Assembly (NCBI GenBank): GCA_019114925.1 | Contig: DXEO01000200.1 | Coordinates: 1-8,423, forward strand | DNA from: Candidatus Corynebacterium faecipullorum | GTDB lineage: Bacteria > Actinomycetota > Actinomycetes > Mycobacteriales > Mycobacteriaceae | Direction of reading: 5' to 3' | Length of the DNA stretch: 8,423 nt | In this document: positions 6,796-8,423 of the stretch, one piece after another | Layout of the letters: each line of letters starts with the position of its first letter | How positions within the stretch are numbered: the stretch's first letter is position 1 | Program-made: the position numbers and the translations under genes | The notes under the pieces: model-generated | Databases searched by the model: none | Seen by the model: the letters and a program-made list of their open reading frames with translations, nothing else | What the model was told of the DNA's origin: nothing

Positions 6796-6836
6796 AAAAA
6801 AGGGTGGCTACTGCACAGGATTAGCGGAATCCACCC
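6796..6836 (-). terminator. Intrinsic terminator of the S4-protein gene
   Basis: Read on the minus strand, GGGTGG (6831-6836) pairs with CCACCC (6802-6807) and is followed at once by TTTTTT (6796-6801). Within the loop a second small stem, GGATT/AATCC, can form. The upstream arm lies inside the last codons of the S4-domain gene, whose stop is at 6821-6823, so the terminator overlaps the coding end. The long loop makes it less regular than a standard terminator, but the T run on the correct strand supports it. Confidence 0.6.
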
Positions 6837-7207
6837 CGGAACTTCTCCATCTGCCGGCGCTCCTTCTTCGTGGGGCGGCCGGCACCGCGCGGGCGGACCG
6901 GGACCGAGGGCATAAATTCCTTCGGTGGTGGCGGCGGTGCGTGGTCGATATAACAGGTGCGCGCGATAGGGGCGCCCACGCGTTTCGACACGGTAGCCAG
7001 CACCTCTAGGTCATGCTCGTGGTGGTTGCGCCACACGCGCACGCGGTCGCCGGGCACAACCTGCTGCGCGGGCTTGGTGGCGTTGCCGTTGAGCTTGACG
7101 TGCCCGGCGCGAACTGCAGTGGCGGCTTCCGAGCGTGTCTTGAACATGCGCACGGACCAAACCCACGCGTCAATGCGCACGGGCCGCCCGTCGGGCTGAT
7201 TCACCAT
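6821..7207 (-). CDS. S4-domain RNA-binding protein, Hsp15 (HslR) type
   Basis: This 128-residue basic cytoplasmic protein matches the Hsp15 family in length and layout. The S4 domain spans about residues 10-58: RIDAWVWSVRMFKTRSEA, then AGHVKLNGNATKP and VPGDRVRV, which are the canonical S4 surface motifs. The C-terminal part contains a run of five prolines (91-95) and a strongly basic tail with GRPTKKERRQMEKF, typical of the family. In Escherichia coli Hsp15 binds free 50S subunits carrying a nascent chain and frees the trapped tRNA; the same role here is inferred. The ATG at 7207 lies six bases after the stop of the small membrane-protein gene and has no obvious ribosome binding site, so translation is probably coupled to it. 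Confidence 0.9.
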   Translation of the reverse strand: MVNQPDGRPVRIDAWVWSVRMFKTRSEAATAVRAGHVKLNGNATKPAQQVVPGDRVRVWRNHHEHDLEVLATVSKRVGAPIARTCYIDHAPPPPPKEFMPSVPVRPRGAGRPTKKERRQMEKFRGGFR

Positions 7208-7213
7208 GGGCGT

Positions 7214-7450
7214 TTATAGGTTGTGGTTCTCGTTCACGATCTTCTGGATCTTGACCCAGTTGTACACGCCACCCACCACGGCGACGATGAGACCAATCGC
7301 CATCCAGGTCCAAAAGCCGGTAAGCGCCCAGCCCAGGAGGACACCGCCGGCGACGCCGCCCACGACGCAGATAGCTCCGTTGCGTGCATGGGTGCGCACG
7401 GCTTGCTTGCGTTGTTCAATGGGGTTGTTGGGGCGTCGCTGCATAGTCAT
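7214..7450 (-). CDS. Small two-helix membrane protein of unknown function
   Basis: This 78-residue protein has a basic N-terminus (R5, R6, R14, K15, R19, R23) followed by two hydrophobic segments, about 25-43 (glycine-rich, GGVAGGVLLGWAL) and 46-65, joined by a very short turn. The C-terminus (KIQKIVNENHNL) is polar. It should be an integral membrane hairpin with both ends in the cytoplasm. I know no function for it. The ATG at 7450 is preferred because a TAGAAT box lies seven bases upstream, so the transcript may begin at or within a base or two of the start codon; a second ATG at 7444 exists. It forms a tight pair with the downstream S4-domain gene, six bases away. Confidence 0.82.
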   Translation of the reverse strand: MTMQRRPNNPIEQRKQAVRTHARNGAICVVGGVAGGVLLGWALTGFWTWMAIGLIVAVVGGVYNWVKIQKIVNENHNL

Positions 7451-7457
7451 GAGGCTT

Positions 7458-7463
7458 ATTCTA
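7458..7463 (-). promoter_or_regulatory. -10 box of a probable leaderless promoter
   Basis: On the minus strand TAGAAT, a close match to the actinobacterial TANAAT consensus, ends seven bases before the ATG at 7450. Transcription would start at or near that A, giving a leaderless mRNA for the membrane-protein and S4-protein pair. No good -35 hexamer is visible at the usual spacing; an AT-containing TTTAAAG lies roughly there (7484-7490, minus). The box lies in the 34-base gap after the YigZ-family gene. Confidence 0.5.
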
Positions 7464-7484
7464 CATGTCCCAAAACTCGCGGCT

Positions 7485-8123
7485 TTAAAGCTCGACCCAG
7501 GCAGTTCCGGCTTCCTTCGGCACTACCCCACCCTGGGTCAGCGCCGCGAGCGTCGCCGCGAGTTCCGCCTCACCATCAGGCTCCACAGACACGGTGAAGG
7601 TCACCGCCGGGCCGTACGCGGTATCCACCATGTCCACACCGCGGTTGCGCAACTCCGCCTCCAATCGGCCGGCCTCCGCGTGGGAAACGTCGACGGTATA
7701 GAGCTCGCGCAGGGCACGCGTGACGGCTTCAACGTGTTCCATCGTCTCACTAACGGCACCGCCGTAGGCGTGAACAAGCCCGCCCGCCCCCAGCTTGATG
7801 CCGCCGAAATAGCGCACGACGACCGCGCAAATATCGAGCAGTCCGGAGCCCTTTAACACATCGAGCATTGGCTTGCCTGCCGTGCCGGAGGGCTCGCCAT
7901 CATCGGAGGAGCGCTCCACTGGATTCGAGCCGTCGACGTGGTAGATATAGGCCGAGCAGTGGTGGCGGGCGTCGGGGAAGCGTTCGCGGGTGGCGTCGAT
8001 AAACGCGCGTGCTTCCTCTTCCGTCGTGGCGCGGCCAATGAGGGTGATAAACCGCGAGCGTTTGATCTCAATCTCGTGTTCGACGATGTCACCGGCGACG
8101 GGGCGCTGATAGCTCTCCAGCAT
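7485..8123 (-). CDS. YigZ/IMPACT family protein (UPF0029)
   Basis: This 212-residue cytoplasmic protein belongs to the YigZ/IMPACT family. The N-terminal domain (about 18-125) has the three diagnostic motifs: HHCSAY (54-59), SDDGEPSGTAGKPML (73-87) and RYFGGIKLGAGGL (104-116). A second, smaller alpha/beta domain (about 143-200) corresponds to the DUF1949 domain of bacterial members. Eukaryotic IMPACT modulates the Gcn2 kinase by binding Gcn1; the bacterial function is not settled, with suggestions of nucleic-acid or translation-related roles. The ATG at 8123 overlaps the ilvA stop by one base (TAATG), with no clear separate ribosome binding site, so it is translated by coupling to ilvA. Confidence 0.93.
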   Translation of the reverse strand: MLESYQRPVAGDIVEHEIEIKRSRFITLIGRATTEEEARAFIDATRERFPDARHHCSAYIYHVDGSNPVERSSDDGEPSGTAGKPMLDVLKGSGLLDICAVVVRYFGGIKLGAGGLVHAYGGAVSETMEHVEAVTRALRELYTVDVSHAEAGRLEAELRNRGVDMVDTAYGPAVTFTVSVEPDGEAELAATLAALTQGGVVPKEAGTAWVEL

Positions 8124-8423
8124 TAGGCGACGAGGAAGTCATACTCGGGGGTACCTGGCTTGAGTTGCTGGCAATTGAGCTTCGACTTCTCCATACGCTC
8201 CAGTAATCCGCCAATACCTGCGGCACTACCCAGCTCGATGCCCACCAGCGCGGCACCGGTTTCACGGTTATTGCGCTTGAGGTACTCGAACAATGTGATG
8301 TCATCTTCTGGGCCAAGAATATCCTGCAGGAAATGGCGTAGCTGGCCGGGCTCCTGCGGGAAATTCACCAGGAAGTAGTGCTTGAGTCCGCGGTGCACAA
8401 GGGAGCGCTCCATGATTTCGGCG
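8123..8423 (-). CDS. ilvA: Threonine dehydratase, C-terminal regulatory part (partial)
   Basis: IlvA is the PLP-dependent enzyme that deaminates threonine to 2-oxobutanoate, the first step to isoleucine. Only the last 100 residues are inside the window; the reading frame is open through the right edge, so the catalytic domain and PLP lysine lie outside. The visible part is the ACT-like regulatory domain, with HYFLVNFPQEPGQLRHFL, LGPEDDITLFEYLKRNNRE and the ending LKPGTPEYDFLVA, which closely resembles the C-terminus of corynebacterial IlvA, the short form with a single regulatory domain. This domain binds isoleucine for feedback inhibition. An internal ATG at 8413 is not the start, because in-frame codons for A-E-I precede it and family similarity continues. 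The gene overlaps the next one by one base. Confidence 0.95.
   Translation of the reverse strand, partial: AEIMERSLVHRGLKHYFLVNFPQEPGQLRHFLQDILGPEDDITLFEYLKRNNRETGAALVGIELGSAAGIGGLLERMEKSKLNCQQLKPGTPEYDFLVA

Noticed and set aside
7206..7856. Plus-strand frame of 216 codons
   Set aside because: It crosses two well-supported minus-strand genes and their promoter gap; its sequence is proline/threonine/arginine shadow composition.

Overview
The window reads as a chromosomal segment of a high-GC actinobacterium, most likely a Corynebacterium. The C-terminus of threonine dehydratase at the right edge, the GlgX, the small alarmone synthetase with a long tail and the exonuclease-BRCT protein all look corynebacterial. 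Several starts are GTG or TTG, and one small gene has a -10 box so close to its ATG that a leaderless transcript is likely, a common arrangement in this group. I see no transposase, phage gene, tRNA, rRNA, CRISPR array or attachment site; this is ordinary core chromosome rather than an island.

Layout. The left edge (1-493, minus) is the N-terminal part of a secreted lipoprotein with an extremely charged Lys/Glu/Asp linker. It is divergent from a plus-strand pair: a TetR-family regulator (637-1257) followed 14 bases later by glgX (1272-3500), a glycogen debranching enzyme. The shared intergenic region carries a perfect 11-bp palindrome ending directly at the regulator's GTG, a candidate operator. 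Next on the plus strand is a DEDDh exonuclease with a C-terminal BRCT domain (3554-4939), a 10-bp stem hairpin (4964-4989), a protein of unknown function (5091-5699), and a RelA/SpoT-domain small alarmone synthetase (5752-6756). A second hairpin straddles the stop codon of the unknown gene just ahead of the synthetase.

The right third runs on the minus strand and converges on the synthetase gene. In transcription order it holds the 3' end of ilvA (>8423-8123), a YigZ/IMPACT-family protein overlapping ilvA by one base (TAATG), a 78-residue two-helix membrane protein with its own likely leaderless promoter, and an S4-domain RNA-binding protein of the Hsp15 type. That last gene ends in a hairpin followed by six T residues.

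How the genes relate. GlgX opens glycogen branches, and the TetR protein encoded just before it is its most obvious candidate regulator, along with the divergent lipoprotein gene. The alarmone synthetase and IlvA both belong to nutrient and amino-acid physiology, but nothing here shows they are co-regulated. The least explained parts are the 202-residue unknown protein, the helical C-terminal extension of the alarmone synthetase, and the regulatory hairpins and palindrome. I did not find a clearly new multi-gene system.
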